The position numbers and the translations under genes are program-made. Positions 34,717-44,042 of a stretch of 64,000 bases of DNA are shown one piece after another. How positions within the stretch are numbered: position 1 is the first letter of the stretch; each line of letters starts with the position of its first letter. The notes under the pieces were generated by a model. It saw only the letters and a list, made by a program, of their open reading frames with translations, did no database searches and had not been told where the DNA came from. The DNA comes from an uncultured Actinomycetes bacterium (GTDB lineage Bacteria > Actinomycetota > Actinomycetes > Mycobacteriales > Nakamurellaceae), in assembly GCA_937926105.1 (NCBI GenBank), contig CALANS010000217.1:62001-126000 (forward strand). Reading direction: 5' to 3'.

Positions 34717-34984
34717 GTCGTCCTCCCGTCCTCACCGCCACCACAGGGGTGGCGCCTGGCGCGGCGTGCGCCGCCGCGCTACTTGCGTTCTACCTCATTC
34801 GACGCCGGGGCAACCGTAGTTGTTCCCGCCACACGCCGGATTGCAGCCGAAACGTGACACCATCCATGGTGCCGGCGGCCGGTCGGAAACCGGCCCGATT
34901 TCGCCCTGCGCGCAATCGGGCGCCGGCGAGCCGGCCAGCGGGAGCGGCGAGGGCGCCCGGGTCGGTGCGGCTACCGTGCCACGT

Positions 34985-35620
34985 GTGGAGTTCTCCGAGG
35001 TGATCCGGCGACGCCGGATGGTGCGCAACTACGACCCCGACCGACCGATCCCGCCGGAGGTGCGGGATCGGCTGCTGGTGGCGGCGCTGCGGGCTCCCAG
35101 CGCCGGTTTCTCGCAGGGTTGGGGCTTCCTGGTGCTGGAGCAGCCCGCCGACCGGGAACTGTTCTGGTCGGCGACTGCGCCTCCGGATGATCGCGGGGGA
35201 TCGCCGGACAGCTGGCTGCTCGGGCTCCGTCGAGCGCCGCTGCTGGTGGTGTGCTTCTCGCACCGGGACGCCTACCTGGATCGCTACGCCGAGGCGGACA
35301 AGGGCTGGACCGACCGGGACGAGGCGCACTGGCCGGTGCCCTACTGGGACATCGACACCGGGTTTGCCGCGCTGCTGATGCTGCTGGACGCGGTCGATCA
35401 GCGCCTCGGCGCATGCTTCTTCGGAGTGCCGCCGGAGCGCATCGGCGCGGTGCGCGATGCGTTCGGGGTGCCGACGGCGTTCACCCCGGTCGGGGTGGTG
35501 TCGGTGGGATACCCGGCCCCGGACCGGCGCTCCCCGTCGCTGCGCCGCGGGCACCGGCCGGTGGATCAGGTGGTGCACCACGGCCGGTGGCAGGTCCCGG
35601 GCGGCGAATCCTCGTCATGA
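34985..35620 (+). CDS. Nitroreductase family protein
   Basis: This is a 211-residue flavoprotein of the nitroreductase superfamily, expected to use FMN and NAD(P)H. The N-terminal FSEVIRRRRMVRNYDPDRPIP and LRAPSAGFSQGW segments form the FMN site, and GVVSVGYPAPD lies near the C-terminus. Substrate is unknown. GTG 34985 is preferred: TACCGT at 34972-34977 sits 7 nt before it and no ribosome site is present, so a leaderless mRNA is likely; GTG 34976 overlaps that -10. The gene lies just upstream of the cobalamin riboswitch; one nitroreductase-family enzyme (BluB) makes the lower ligand of B12, but length and context do not prove that here. Confidence 0.85.
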   Translation: MEFSEVIRRRRMVRNYDPDRPIPPEVRDRLLVAALRAPSAGFSQGWGFLVLEQPADRELFWSATAPPDDRGGSPDSWLLGLRRAPLLVVCFSHRDAYLDRYAEADKGWTDRDEAHWPVPYWDIDTGFAALLMLLDAVDQRLGACFFGVPPERIGAVRDAFGVPTAFTPVGVVSVGYPAPDRRSPSLRRGHRPVDQVVHHGRWQVPGGESSS

Positions 35621-35743
35621 GCATGGCGCGGGGATGGTCGGTGTCACCTTCCCGGCGGTGGTGGTGAGTGGGGGGAAGGTCGGACCGAGGGCTGATCGGT
35701 GGCCGTCGACCGGGCCTGCCATCGGCGGGGTATCGTTCGCTCG

Positions 35744-35944
35744 TCGACGGTGCGGCGCCCCAGCGGCGGCGCACCACGGGGAACCCGGTGTGAATCCGGG
35801 ACTGTCCCGCAGCGGTGATCGGGAACGACAGCCGTCACCTCGTCCCCGGGCGAGGTAGCAGCACTGGGCCGGAAGAAGGCCTGGGAAGCGACGGCCAGTA
35901 GGACGGACCGAGGTTCGGTCCGGTGCCCGTAGTCCGAATACCCG
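35744..35944 (+). promoter_or_regulatory. Cobalamin riboswitch
   Basis: This region has the conserved cobalamin aptamer: GGGAACCCGGTGTGAATCC, then GGGACTGTCCCGCAGCGGT, GCACTGGGCCGGAAGAAGG, GGGAAGCGACGGCCAGTAGG and CCGTAGTCCGAATACC ending near 35944. Adenosylcobalamin binding should shut off the downstream uptake operon. TATCGT at 35731-35736 is a plausible -10 just before it. A perfect 10-bp hairpin follows at 35952-35974. Confidence 0.96.
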
Positions 35945-35951
35945 ATGTCGG

Positions 35952-35974
35952 CACACGGGCCGCCGGCCCGTGTG
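35952..35974 (+). terminator. Hairpin directly after the riboswitch
   Basis: CACACGGGCC (35952-35961) pairs perfectly with GGCCCGTGTG (35965-35974) around a 3-nt loop, 7 nt after the aptamer. It could be an expression-platform terminator although no U-tract follows; if so, control is transcriptional rather than at the ribosome site 115 nt further on. Confidence 0.5.
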
Positions 35975-36100
35975 GCCAGACCCCCCGCGGAGGGCACGGC
36001 AGGCAGGCACTCGGCCCCGGGACATCTCGGGTGGCGGCCCGCTCCGTGTGACAGTTCCACGGTGATCCGGCCGACCAGCGCAAGGCCGAAGGAGCCTGCC

Positions 36101-37573
36101 GTGCCGCACAAACCGTCCGCCATACCCTCGAGCCTCGAACGGGCCGGGGCCCCGCACCGCGAGTCCCGTCGATCGCGCGGGCCTCGGGTGCTGCTGGCGG
36201 GGCTGCTGGCCGCCGCGCTGGTGCTGTCCGCCTGTTCCTCAACCGGCGGGGCGGGTGCGGAGATCACGTCGTCCGGCGGTGGATCGATGGCCCCGAGCGG
36301 GACCGACGCCGGTGCCTCGAGCGGGACCGCCGCATCGGAATCGGCGTCCTCCGAAGGGTCCGTCACCGCCATCTCGCCGTCCGTCTCGGGATCGGCCGGC
36401 TCCACTGACTCCGCCGGGAGCTCGGGCGGTGGCCCCACCGGCAGCCACCCCGGCGGAGCGGGCGCTACCGGGGGTGTGGGCCCCGATGGCTGCGTCACCG
36501 ACTTCCAGCCGGGCACCGACTACTTCCCGGACAAGCTGTCCCTGCAGTACGCCAAGAACTTCACCATCAGCTATCACGACTCCTACGCGGTGGTGACGGT
36601 GTCCGAGCCCAGCCCCGGCGCGAAGCCGGCCGACTACGTGCTGGTGCGTTGTGGGGCGCCGCGCCCGGCACTGTCCGGGTCACTGGCCGATGCGCAGATG
36701 GTCACCGTCCCCGTGCACTCGCTGTTCTCCGGATCGACCACCCATCTGCCCGCGCTGGTGATGCTGGATCGACTCGACGTGCTGACGGGTGTCGCGTCCA
36801 AGGCCTACATCTCCGAAAAGCAAGTGTTGAAACGGGTTTCTTCGCCATCGGTGACGGAGTATGCGGACGCTGCGGGCACGGTGGACGCGGAGAAGGTGGT
36901 CGTCGCCAAACCCGATGTGCTGATCACCGGGGGCACCGACGACCCGGCCTACGCGGGCATCGAGAAGGCCGGCATCCCCGTGCTGTCCGATGCCGACTGG
37001 CTGGAGAACAACCCCCTCGGCCGGGCGGAGTGGATCAAGTTCTTCGCGCTCCTGACCGACACTGCCTCGGCGGCCACCACCCAATTCGACCAGATTGCCG
37101 ACGCCTATCACCAGACTGCGGCGCTGGTTCGGGGAGAACCGACGGTGCAGGTGGTGACGGGTCAGCCCTACCAGGGCACCTGGTACGTGCCGGGCGGCGG
37201 CTCGTACACCGCCACACTGCTCTCCGACGCCGGTGGTACCTACCCGTGGGCGAAGAACAAGTCCACCGGGAGCATTGCCACCGACGTCGAGACCGTGTTC
37301 GCCAAGTCCGGTGGCGCGCCGGTGTGGCTGGCCAGCACCACCTGGACCACGAAAAAGCAGGCGCTGGCGGAGAACTCGACGTTCGCCAAGTTCACCGCGT
37401 TCCGGGACAACAATGTGTGGAACGCCGCGAAGGATGTCACTGCCTCCGGTGGCAACAACTTCTACGAGCTGGGGGCGGCGCGACCGGACCTGATTCTGGG
37501 CGATCTGGTGGCGATCCTGCACCCGGACAAGATGCCCGGTCATGACTTCGCGTTCTACCTCAAGTTGAGCTGA
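36101..37573 (+). CDS. Cobalamin-regulated ABC transporter substrate-binding lipoprotein
   Basis: This is a 490-residue lipoprotein that would capture a corrinoid (or cobalt-related ligand) outside the membrane. It has a type II signal peptide with lipobox LSAC (about residue 46), a Ser/Gly/Ala-rich linker of about 90 residues, then a BtuF/FecB-like periplasmic-binding fold (about 170-490). GTG 36101 follows GAAGGAG at 36088-36094. It is the first gene after the cobalamin riboswitch and is followed by permease and ATPase genes, completing the system. B12 as ligand rests on the riboswitch; residues contacting ligand cannot be judged from sequence alone. Confidence 0.92.
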   Translation: MPHKPSAIPSSLERAGAPHRESRRSRGPRVLLAGLLAAALVLSACSSTGGAGAEITSSGGGSMAPSGTDAGASSGTAASESASSEGSVTAISPSVSGSAGSTDSAGSSGGGPTGSHPGGAGATGGVGPDGCVTDFQPGTDYFPDKLSLQYAKNFTISYHDSYAVVTVSEPSPGAKPADYVLVRCGAPRPALSGSLADAQMVTVPVHSLFSGSTTHLPALVMLDRLDVLTGVASKAYISEKQVLKRVSSPSVTEYADAAGTVDAEKVVVAKPDVLITGGTDDPAYAGIEKAGIPVLSDADWLENNPLGRAEWIKFFALLTDTASAATTQFDQIADAYHQTAALVRGEPTVQVVTGQPYQGTWYVPGGGSYTATLLSDAGGTYPWAKNKSTGSIATDVETVFAKSGGAPVWLASTTWTTKKQALAENSTFAKFTAFRDNNVWNAAKDVTASGGNNFYELGAARPDLILGDLVAILHPDKMPGHDFAFYLKLS

Positions 37574-37589
37574 GGACGGTGACCCGGCG

Positions 37590-38783
37590 ATGACGCCACG
37601 CCACCCGGCGGCCGCGACCGTGGCGCCGGCGCGGGTGAATCCCGTGGCAGCGCCCTCGTCGGGTTCCCTGCCGGCCGCTGTCGCACCGACCGGGCCCACG
37701 CCCGCGACGGTCTCATCGTCGGGCTCCCTGCCGGCCCGGCGCGGTCGGCGGGTAACCGCCGTCCTGGTGTCGCTGGTGGTGCTGGCGGTGGGCACCGCGC
37801 TGCTGGCGGCCTGCATCGGATCGGTGGGGGTGCCACTGGCCGAGACACTGCGGGTGCTCACCGGCCGGACCACGGTGGATCCGCAGATGGGTGTGCTGCT
37901 GATCGACATTCGGCTGCCGCGGGTGTCGACCGCCGCCGTCGCGGGGGCCGGGCTCGCGGTCGCCGGCCTGATGATGCAGACGTTGTTTTCCAACCCGCTG
38001 GCCGATCCGTACATTCTGGGCGTCTCGTCCGGAGCGGGGCTGGGCGTGGCGGTGGTGACGATCGGATCCGGTAGCGCCGCGTCGGCGTTCGCGGCGGCGG
38101 TCGGCGGGGCCGGGCGGCTGGGCACGGTCGGGGCGGCGGCGGTCGGTGCCGGGGCGGTGCTGGGATTGGTGTTGCTACTGGGCCGATGGGTGCGCTCGGT
38201 GGTGGCACTGCTGATCATCGGGGTGATGATCGGTGCGGTGGCCGGGGCGGGGGTGTCCCTGCTGCTGGCGTTCGCGGATCCGGCCAGAGCGCAGAAGTTC
38301 GTGCTGTGGGGGATGGGCTCGGTGGCCGGCACCGACTGGCCGGACCTGATGCTGCTGGCGCCCGTGGTGCTGGCTGGCATCGTGCTGGCCGGAGTCCTGG
38401 CCCGGTCGCTGAACGTGCTGCTGCTGGGGGAGCGCTATGCCGCCTCGATGGGGGTGGCGGTGCGCCGCGTCCGGGCCTGGGCCATCACCGCGACCGCGCT
38501 GATAGCCGGGGCGGTGACGGCGTTCTGCGGGCCGGTCGCATTCCTCGGCATCGCCGTGCCACACCTGACCCGGCTGGCGCTGGGCAGCTCGGATCACCGG
38601 GTGCTGGTGCCGGGGTGCGCGCTGCTGGGGGCGGCGGTGTGTCAGCTGTGCGCGGTGGTGGCCCAGTTGCCGGGGCAGGACGGGGTGCTGCCGTTGAACG
38701 TCACCACGGCGGTAATCGGCGCGCCGGTCGTGGTCGCGGTGCTGCTGCGCTCGCGGAGGTTGGCGGCGGGGGCGGTGACGTGA
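37590..38783 (+). CDS. BtuC/FecCD-type ABC transporter permease
   Basis: This is a 397-residue permease of the FecCD/BtuC family with about ten helices from residue 52 on, including the family segments IRLPRVSTAAVAGAGLAVAGLMMQ, NPLADPYILGVSSGAGLG and FCGPVAFLGIAVPHLTR. The first 50 residues are an Ala/Pro/Ser-rich cytoplasmic tail containing two copies of SSGSLPA. It would form the channel of the corrinoid importer. It starts 17 bp after the binding-protein gene and its stop overlaps the ATPase start (TGATG). Confidence 0.95.
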   Translation: MTPRHPAAATVAPARVNPVAAPSSGSLPAAVAPTGPTPATVSSSGSLPARRGRRVTAVLVSLVVLAVGTALLAACIGSVGVPLAETLRVLTGRTTVDPQMGVLLIDIRLPRVSTAAVAGAGLAVAGLMMQTLFSNPLADPYILGVSSGAGLGVAVVTIGSGSAASAFAAAVGGAGRLGTVGAAAVGAGAVLGLVLLLGRWVRSVVALLIIGVMIGAVAGAGVSLLLAFADPARAQKFVLWGMGSVAGTDWPDLMLLAPVVLAGIVLAGVLARSLNVLLLGERYAASMGVAVRRVRAWAITATALIAGAVTAFCGPVAFLGIAVPHLTRLALGSSDHRVLVPGCALLGAAVCQLCAVVAQLPGQDGVLPLNVTTAVIGAPVVVAVLLRSRRLAAGAVT

Positions 38784-39673
38784 TGGGCATTCCGTCTGCT
38801 TCGGCGGCCCCTGGCGGCGTCGGAGAGGTACGCGCGGAGCGCGGAGCGGCACCCCAGCCACCCGAGGCGACGGGGACGGGGTTGCGACTGTGCGGGCTGA
38901 CCGTGGGCTATCGGGGCGGGCTGGGCCACGGGCGGCGGCAGACCCGAGCCGTGCTGGCGGAACTGTCGCTGACGGCGCGGCCGGGGGAGGTGACGATGCT
39001 GCTGGGGCCCAACGGGTCTGGCAAGTCGACCCTGCTGCGGACGGTCGCCTGTTTGCAGCCCGCGCTGGCCGGCCGGATGCAGGTGGACGGATCGGACCTG
39101 GTGCGGATGTCACCCCGGGAGCGGGCACGGTCCCTGGCCGTGGTGTTGACCGAGCGGTTCGATCCGGGGTTGTTGACCGGTGGTGAGGTGGTGGCGTTGG
39201 GGCGGCACCCGCACGGGGGCGCGCCCGGGTCGCTCAGCCCGGCCGACCGGGCGGCCGTCGAGGATGCGCTGGCCGTGATGCACGCCGAGGATCTGGCGAC
39301 GGTGCGAGTGGCCGAGCTGTCGGACGGACAGCGGCAGCGGATCATGGTCGCCCGAGCGCTGGCGCAGCAGCCGAGGCTGCTGGTGCTGGACGAGCCGACG
39401 GCATTCCTGGATGCTCCGGCGCGCATCGAACTGCTGGAGCGGCTGCGGGTGATCGCCGCCGAGCGGACCATCGCGGTGGTGTTGTCCACTCATGATGTCG
39501 AGACCGCCTTGCGCGCAGGGGGGCTCGCCTGGCTGATCGGGGCGGGCTCGACGGTGCGGACGGTGGTCAGCGGGCGGATCGAGGAGTTGGCCGCGTCCGG
39601 GGCGATCAATGCGGCGTTCGACTCGACGGCGGTCTCGTTTCACGCGGCGTCGGGAACGTTCCGACTCCGGTGA
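38783..39673 (+). CDS. BtuD/FecE-type ABC transporter ATP-binding protein
   Basis: This is a 296-residue ABC ATPase with Walker A GPNGSGKST (about 74-82), the signature LSDGQRQR, in which D replaces the usual G of LSGGQ (about 177-184), Walker B LLVLDEPT, and the H-loop STHD. It powers the riboswitch-controlled importer. ATG 38783 overlaps the permease stop. The N-terminal 33 residues form a variable leader containing a GC-rich segment also found in the dtd insert (38835-38848). Confidence 0.93.
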   Translation: MGIPSASAAPGGVGEVRAERGAAPQPPEATGTGLRLCGLTVGYRGGLGHGRRQTRAVLAELSLTARPGEVTMLLGPNGSGKSTLLRTVACLQPALAGRMQVDGSDLVRMSPRERARSLAVVLTERFDPGLLTGGEVVALGRHPHGGAPGSLSPADRAAVEDALAVMHAEDLATVRVAELSDGQRQRIMVARALAQQPRLLVLDEPTAFLDAPARIELLERLRVIAAERTIAVVLSTHDVETALRAGGLAWLIGAGSTVRTVVSGRIEELAASGAINAAFDSTAVSFHAASGTFRLR

Positions 39674-39804
39674 TGGCCCCACACACGGATGCATGCATGA
39701 TCGTGGCGGAAATGTGACTGCCGGGACTGGTGGGGTGAACTTTGTGCCTGCCGGGCTAGTTGATCCATGCAGGAGGGCGGCCGACGACGGGCAGCGCAGC
39801 GGGC

Positions 39805-41376
39805 CTACTCCAGGTAGTCGCGCAGGACCTGCGAGCGGGACGGGTGGCGCAGCTTGGACATCGTCTTGGACTCGATCTGCCGGATCCGCTCCCGGGTCAC
39901 TCCGTAGACCTGACCGATCTCGTCCAGCGTCCGGGGCTGGCCGTCGGTGAGTCCGAAGCGCAGTCGTACCACGCCGGCCTCCCGCTCGGACAGCGTCTGC
40001 AACACCGACTGCAGCTGGTCCTGCAGCAGCGTGAACGACACGGCGTCCACGGCCACCACGGCCTCGGAGTCCTCGATGAAGTCGCCCAGTTGCGAGTCGC
40101 CCTCGTCGCCGATGGTTTGGTCCAGGCTGATCGGCTCCCGGGCGTACTGCTGGATCTCCAGCACCTTGTCCGGGGTGATGTCCATCTCCTTGGCCAGCTC
40201 GTCCGGCGTCGGTTCGCGGCCCAGATCCTGCAGCAGCTCGCGCTGGATCCGGCCCAGCTTGTTGATCACCTCGACCATGTGCACCGGGATGCGGATGGTG
40301 CGCGCCTGGTCGGCCATGGCCCGGGTGATCGCCTGCCGGATCCACCAGGTGGCGTAGGTGGAGAACTTGTAGCCCTTGGTGTAGTCGAACTTCTCCACGG
40401 CGCGGATCAGGCCGAGGTTGCCCTCCTGGATCAGGTCTAGGAACGCCATGCCACGCCCGGTGTAGCGCTTGGCCAGCGACACCACCAGCCGCAGGTTCGC
40501 CTCCAGCAGGTGGTTCTTGGCGCGCTCGCCGTCCCGCTTGACCCAGTTCAGATCGCGGCGGAGCTGGGTGGCCAGCTTCTCGCCGGCCTCGGCGTAGTGC
40601 CGCAGCCGTTCCACCGCATACAGGCCGCCTTCGATCCGCTTGGCGAGGTCCACCTCTTCCTCGGCATTGAGCAGCGCGACCTTGCCGATCTGCTTCAGGT
40701 AGGCCCGGACCGAGTCGGCGGAGGCGGTGAGCTCGGCATCCTTGCGCGCCTGCTTGAGCGCCTCGGACTCCTCCTCGTCGTCCCAGGTGAACTCGTCCGA
40801 CTCGCCGTCCTTGGTCTTGACCGCGGGCTTGGCGGCACCCGCCGGCTCGGCGTCGTCGGTTTCATCGGATTCGTCACCGTCGGTGTCGTCGGCCGCCTCG
40901 TCTGTGGGGTCGATGTCGACGTCGTCGGCGTCCGCCAGATCGACATCGACATCACCGATCTCGGCGTCGTCGGCATCGACATCGAGGTCGGGGCCGTCGG
41001 TCGCGCCGTCCCCCATGCCCGTGCGCTTGGCCGATCCGCCGGACCTCGGCGCTCCCGACTTGGTCGCGCGAGTCTTTGCCCCCGACCTGGCCGTGCCCGA
41101 CTTCTTCCCGGCCTTCGCACTGCCCGACTGCCCGGCCGACTCTCCGGCCGGAAACGAGTTGGGCGCAGCACCGTCGGCGGGTGCGGCATCCTCGACGGCC
41201 GCGATGCCGCGGCGTGCCCCACGGGAGTCCGATCGCTTGCTCGATGCCCGTGCCGCAGGGGAGTGCGCGGCCTTGGCAGTTATCGTCGTGCCCGGGTCGC
41301 TGGTGGTCTGTGCCTCCGGTGCCTGATGGTCGTCGCCGGATGATGCCGAACGCGAAGTTGCTGCTGCGCCTGCCAC
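39805..41376 (-). CDS. sigA: Primary RNA polymerase sigma factor SigA
   Basis: SigA is the essential housekeeping sigma factor. The 523-residue product has a long N-terminal region: a Lys/Ser/Arg-rich stretch (about 45-120), then about 65 residues dominated by Asp/Glu (about 125-190), then regions 1.2, 2 ([32 protein letters not shown]), 3 and 4 ([20 protein letters not shown]), ending DYLE. GTG 41376 is chosen because GAAAGGGC stands 5-6 nt before it; the frame continues to TTG 41541 with no ribosome site. ppgK lies upstream in the same direction, as in mycobacteria. TACACT (minus 41503-41498) is its probable -10. Confidence 0.96.
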   Translation of the reverse strand: MAGAAATSRSASSGDDHQAPEAQTTSDPGTTITAKAAHSPAARASSKRSDSRGARRGIAAVEDAAPADGAAPNSFPAGESAGQSGSAKAGKKSGTARSGAKTRATKSGAPRSGGSAKRTGMGDGATDGPDLDVDADDAEIGDVDVDLADADDVDIDPTDEAADDTDGDESDETDDAEPAGAAKPAVKTKDGESDEFTWDDEEESEALKQARKDAELTASADSVRAYLKQIGKVALLNAEEEVDLAKRIEGGLYAVERLRHYAEAGEKLATQLRRDLNWVKRDGERAKNHLLEANLRLVVSLAKRYTGRGMAFLDLIQEGNLGLIRAVEKFDYTKGYKFSTYATWWIRQAITRAMADQARTIRIPVHMVEVINKLGRIQRELLQDLGREPTPDELAKEMDITPDKVLEIQQYAREPISLDQTIGDEGDSQLGDFIEDSEAVVAVDAVSFTLLQDQLQSVLQTLSEREAGVVRLRFGLTDGQPRTLDEIGQVYGVTRERIRQIESKTMSKLRHPSRSQVLRDYLE

Positions 41377-41686
41377 TGATGCCCTTTCGCTGACCAGTAC
41401 CGCCTGATCCCGTGCACGCCGTGAACCCTGTGGTGATGGTTGGTGGCGTGGCTCGATCGGTCCCGGCCCGATCGGCCGGCCGGATGGCGGCCGTTCCAGT
41501 GTAACGGTGATGTGGCGCCGACACGGCCCGGTCAGCGGCAATTCGGCCGGATTCGAGGGGTTGCGGGGGAGACGGGGGGCGAACTCCGCGAGCGGGCGAG
41601 AGCATCGCGGAGGTGACGCGGGATCGCCGGTACGGCCCGCAGCTGGTTGGTCGGCGGGACCACGGTGACGGACGGTGGTCAGGCGG
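41377..41686. other. sigA leader and promoter region
   Basis: This 310-bp gap between sigA and ppgK contains the sigA -10 and a leader of about 115 nt. I see no small gene or structured RNA of a known class. Confidence 0.5.
41498..41503 (-). promoter_or_regulatory. -10 element of sigA
   Basis: On the minus strand TACACT occupies 41503-41498, within GTTACACTGG, a good actinobacterial -10. It would start transcription near 41491, some 115 nt before GTG 41376. A -35 is not obvious. Confidence 0.45.
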
Positions 41687-42553
41687 TCACGACGAGCCGG
41701 GGGCTGCCGGACGGCCCCGCCGCGCCGACGGGCCCAGTTGCGCCTCCGCGGCGGCCAGGGCGGCCCCGACGATGCCCGCGTTGTTGGCGAGCGTGGCGAT
41801 CACCTTGGGTGTCCGGGTGTCGATCAGGTCGAACCACTTGTCCGGCCGCTTGGACACCCCGCCGCCGATGATGAACAGTTCCGGCCAGAGCAGCTTCTCC
41901 AGCCGGCGCAGGTACTTCTGCACCTTGCGCGCCCACTGCTCCCAGGACAGGCCTCGACGCTCTCGAGCCGAGACCGAGGCGCGGGTCTCCGCGTCGTGCC
42001 CGTCGACCTCCATGTGCCCGAGCTCGGCGTTGGGCACCAGCACCCCGTCGTGGATCAGCGCGGTGCCGATCCCGGTGCCTAGAGTCACCATGATCACCAG
42101 GCCGTCCCGGTCCTCGCCGGCGCCGTACCGCACCTCCGCCAGCCCGGCCGCGTCCGCGTCGTTCAAACCGACGACGGTCCCCGGCAGCAGCGGGGCGAGG
42201 GTGTCCACCAGCGACGTCCCGATCCAGGAGGAATCCACATTGGCGGCGGTCAGGACCGTTCCGCGCTGCACCACGCCGGGAAACGTCACGCCGATCGGTC
42301 CGGAGTACTCGACGTTCCCGACCACGTCCGCCACCGTGGCGGCCACCGCCTGCGGCGTGGCCGGGTGTGGGGTGTCCAGTCGGAATCGGTCCGAGGCCAG
42401 TGATCCGTCCCGCAGGTCCACCAGCGCGCCCTTGATGCCGGTACCGCCGATGTCGACGCCCAGGCTGTGCCGGGGCAGGCTGCCGGTAGCCGCGGCGCTG
42501 GAATCGGGGGACCGTCCGCCGCCCGGATGGTTGCGCTGGTGCGGCACGAGCAT
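41687..42553 (-). CDS. ppgK: Polyphosphate glucokinase
   Basis: PpgK phosphorylates glucose using inorganic polyphosphate (and ATP). The 288-residue ROK-family protein has the phosphate-binding [15 protein letters not shown] (about 32-46), the catalytic Asp in [25 protein letters not shown], and [13 protein letters not shown] near the centre; the central Lys/Arg-rich [11 protein letters not shown] segment is typical of polyphosphate users. ATG 42551-42553 follows AGGAGG with only 1 nt spacing, so a slightly later start is possible. It precedes sigA, as in M. tuberculosis. Confidence 0.95.
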   Translation of the reverse strand: MLVPHQRNHPGGGRSPDSSAAATGSLPRHSLGVDIGGTGIKGALVDLRDGSLASDRFRLDTPHPATPQAVAATVADVVGNVEYSGPIGVTFPGVVQRGTVLTAANVDSSWIGTSLVDTLAPLLPGTVVGLNDADAAGLAEVRYGAGEDRDGLVIMVTLGTGIGTALIHDGVLVPNAELGHMEVDGHDAETRASVSARERRGLSWEQWARKVQKYLRRLEKLLWPELFIIGGGVSKRPDKWFDLIDTRTPKVIATLANNAGIVGAALAAAEAQLGPSARRGRPAAPGSS

Positions 42554-42615
42554 GCCTCCTGGGGTCCGGCTGGGGTGCTGCGGCGATCGTGGTCAGCGGT
42601 GATCTTAGGCGGCGC

Positions 42616-43413
42616 TCATCCCGGGCAGCCGCCGCGACTGGGCAGGGGCGGAATGGACGCCGGGGGTCGGACGGCGATTGTCTGGCCCTCGATGACGGGC
42701 GGCGGAGCGGAGGCGTTCTTGATCTCGGTCAGCTGTTCGCGGACCTTCTTGCTCATCGGCTCCACCTGGTAGAGCTTGCCCAGGGACAGATCGACGCTGT
42801 TGTCGCTGCGCCCGTCCCGGACCAGCTGCGCGCAAGGGGCCACGATCAACACCGTCCTGGCTTCGGCCAGGCCGGCCCAGCCGTACCGGATCTCGCCGTA
42901 GCAGCGCAGGTCCCAGGCCGGATACAGAGGATCGTTGTCCTGCTCCTGGATTGCGCTGAACCCGGCGGTGCGGAGCTCGTCGGTGACGGTCTTGGCCTGG
43001 CCGGTGACGTCGCTGGCGTTCAACACTCGCAGCGGGATCTGGCTGGGGTCGGCGGGGCGGGTGGCGGCCAGCACGTTCGGGTCGGTGAACTCGCCCAGGG
43101 ACGTCGTCACCGAGGCGCTGGTCTGCGGGGAGCCCGCCGTGGACCCGGCGGCGCTGCCGGTCGAGGAGGCGGAGCCCGCCCCCCGCCCGGTTGCGCCATC
43201 GGCCGCGCTGCCGGAGGCGCCCGACGATCCGGCGGCATTGGCCGCGCTGCTGGGGGCGGGGCCGGGCGCGTTGCATCCGGTCTCCGCAGCCGGCGCCGGC
43301 TTGAGGATCTGCGTCCAGACCACGGCGCCGCCGGCCACCAGCAGCACCAGCACGATCAGGATCGGCCAGCGGTTCCGCCGCCGATAGCGGGACGTCGCGG
43401 AATCGGGACTCAC
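42616..43413 (-). CDS. cei: Envelope integrity protein Cei-like, LytR C-terminal domain
   Basis: This is a 265-residue protein with a short cytoplasmic Arg-rich N-terminus, one membrane helix (about 18-37), an Ala/Gly/Ser-rich linker and an extracytoplasmic LytR_C-like domain (about 120-200: LRVLNASDVTGQA, then SDNSVDLSLGKLY). It matches Rv2700 (Cei), which is needed for envelope integrity in mycobacteria, in both layout and position next to DUF4193. GTG 43413 follows GAGGAGGT. The suhB gene that separates cei from ppgK in M. tuberculosis is absent here. Confidence 0.85.
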   Translation of the reverse strand: MSPDSATSRYRRRNRWPILIVLVLLVAGGAVVWTQILKPAPAAETGCNAPGPAPSSAANAAGSSGASGSAADGATGRGAGSASSTGSAAGSTAGSPQTSASVTTSLGEFTDPNVLAATRPADPSQIPLRVLNASDVTGQAKTVTDELRTAGFSAIQEQDNDPLYPAWDLRCYGEIRYGWAGLAEARTVLIVAPCAQLVRDGRSDNSVDLSLGKLYQVEPMSKKVREQLTEIKNASAPPPVIEGQTIAVRPPASIPPLPSRGGCPG

Positions 43414-43742
43414 CGGCGCGGGACCTCCTCGTCGACGGGCACCGGCACCGCGGTGGCGCTGCCGAGGGGCTGCGCCCAGCGGCGCCGGCCCGATGCCAGG
43501 GTAGGCGGTCGGTGCCGCCGTCGGATCCGCACGGCGCGCCGAACGAGCCCGGGGCACCATGCCGCCCGGCGATCAGCTACCCTGCTGGCCGCCCCGTTCG
43601 AATCCGGCGGGATTCGACCGTGCCCGGCGGGCACAAAACGAGGGGCTGCCGCGTTAGCAAGCGCGACGACCGTGGAACCAGATGGGCCACGGCGCCGTGA
43701 CAGGACATCCTGTGCACCACCCCACGAGATGAAGGAATGACG
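43414..43742. other. Divergent intergenic region cei / DUF4193
   Basis: These 329 bp contain the divergent promoters of cei and the DUF4193 gene. TACCCT-like and TTAGCA-like hexamers occur but none is convincing. I see no RNA gene or extra open frame with a ribosome site. Confidence 0.45.
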
Positions 43743-44042
43743 ATGGCAACCGATTACGACGCTCCGCGCCGGAACGAATCGGACGACGTCGGCGAGGACT
43801 CCCTGGAGGAGTTGAAGGCGCGCCGCAACGAGGCGCAGTCCTCGGCGGTCGACGTCGACGAAGGGGACACCGCGGAGAGCTTCGAGCTACCCGGCGCCGA
43901 CCTGTCGGGCGAGGAGCTGACGGTCAGCGTGGTGCCCAAGCAGGCCGACGAGTTCACCTGCTCGGTGTGCTTCCTCGTACAGCACCGCAGCCGCCTGGCC
44001 GCCGAGCGCGACGGCCGGCCGGTCTGCGTCGACTGTGCCTGA
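43743..44042 (+). CDS. DUF4193 family zinc-finger-like protein
   Basis: This is a 99-residue DUF4193 protein, strongly conserved in actinobacteria. It begins MATDYDAPR, has an acidic middle (DDVGEDSLEELKARRNEAQ) and ends in a zinc-ribbon pair, CSVC and CVDC. Its function is unknown; its position beside cei is conserved (Rv2699c). ATG 43743 is preferred over 43737 because GAAGGA (43731-43736) then sits 6 nt away and homologues begin MATDYDAPR. Confidence 0.93.
   Translation: MATDYDAPRRNESDDVGEDSLEELKARRNEAQSSAVDVDEGDTAESFELPGADLSGEELTVSVVPKQADEFTCSVCFLVQHRSRLAAERDGRPVCVDCA

Noticed and set aside
34858..34871. CACCAT-CC-ATGGTG inverted repeat upstream of the nitroreductase
   Set aside because: It is short, distant from a promoter (over 100 bp) and could occur by chance; no partner regulator is nearby.
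36680..38380. 566-residue minus-strand frame opposite the B12 transport genes
   Set aside because: Antisense shadow of a FecCD permease and binding protein; composition is Pro/Ser/Thr-rich with no domain.
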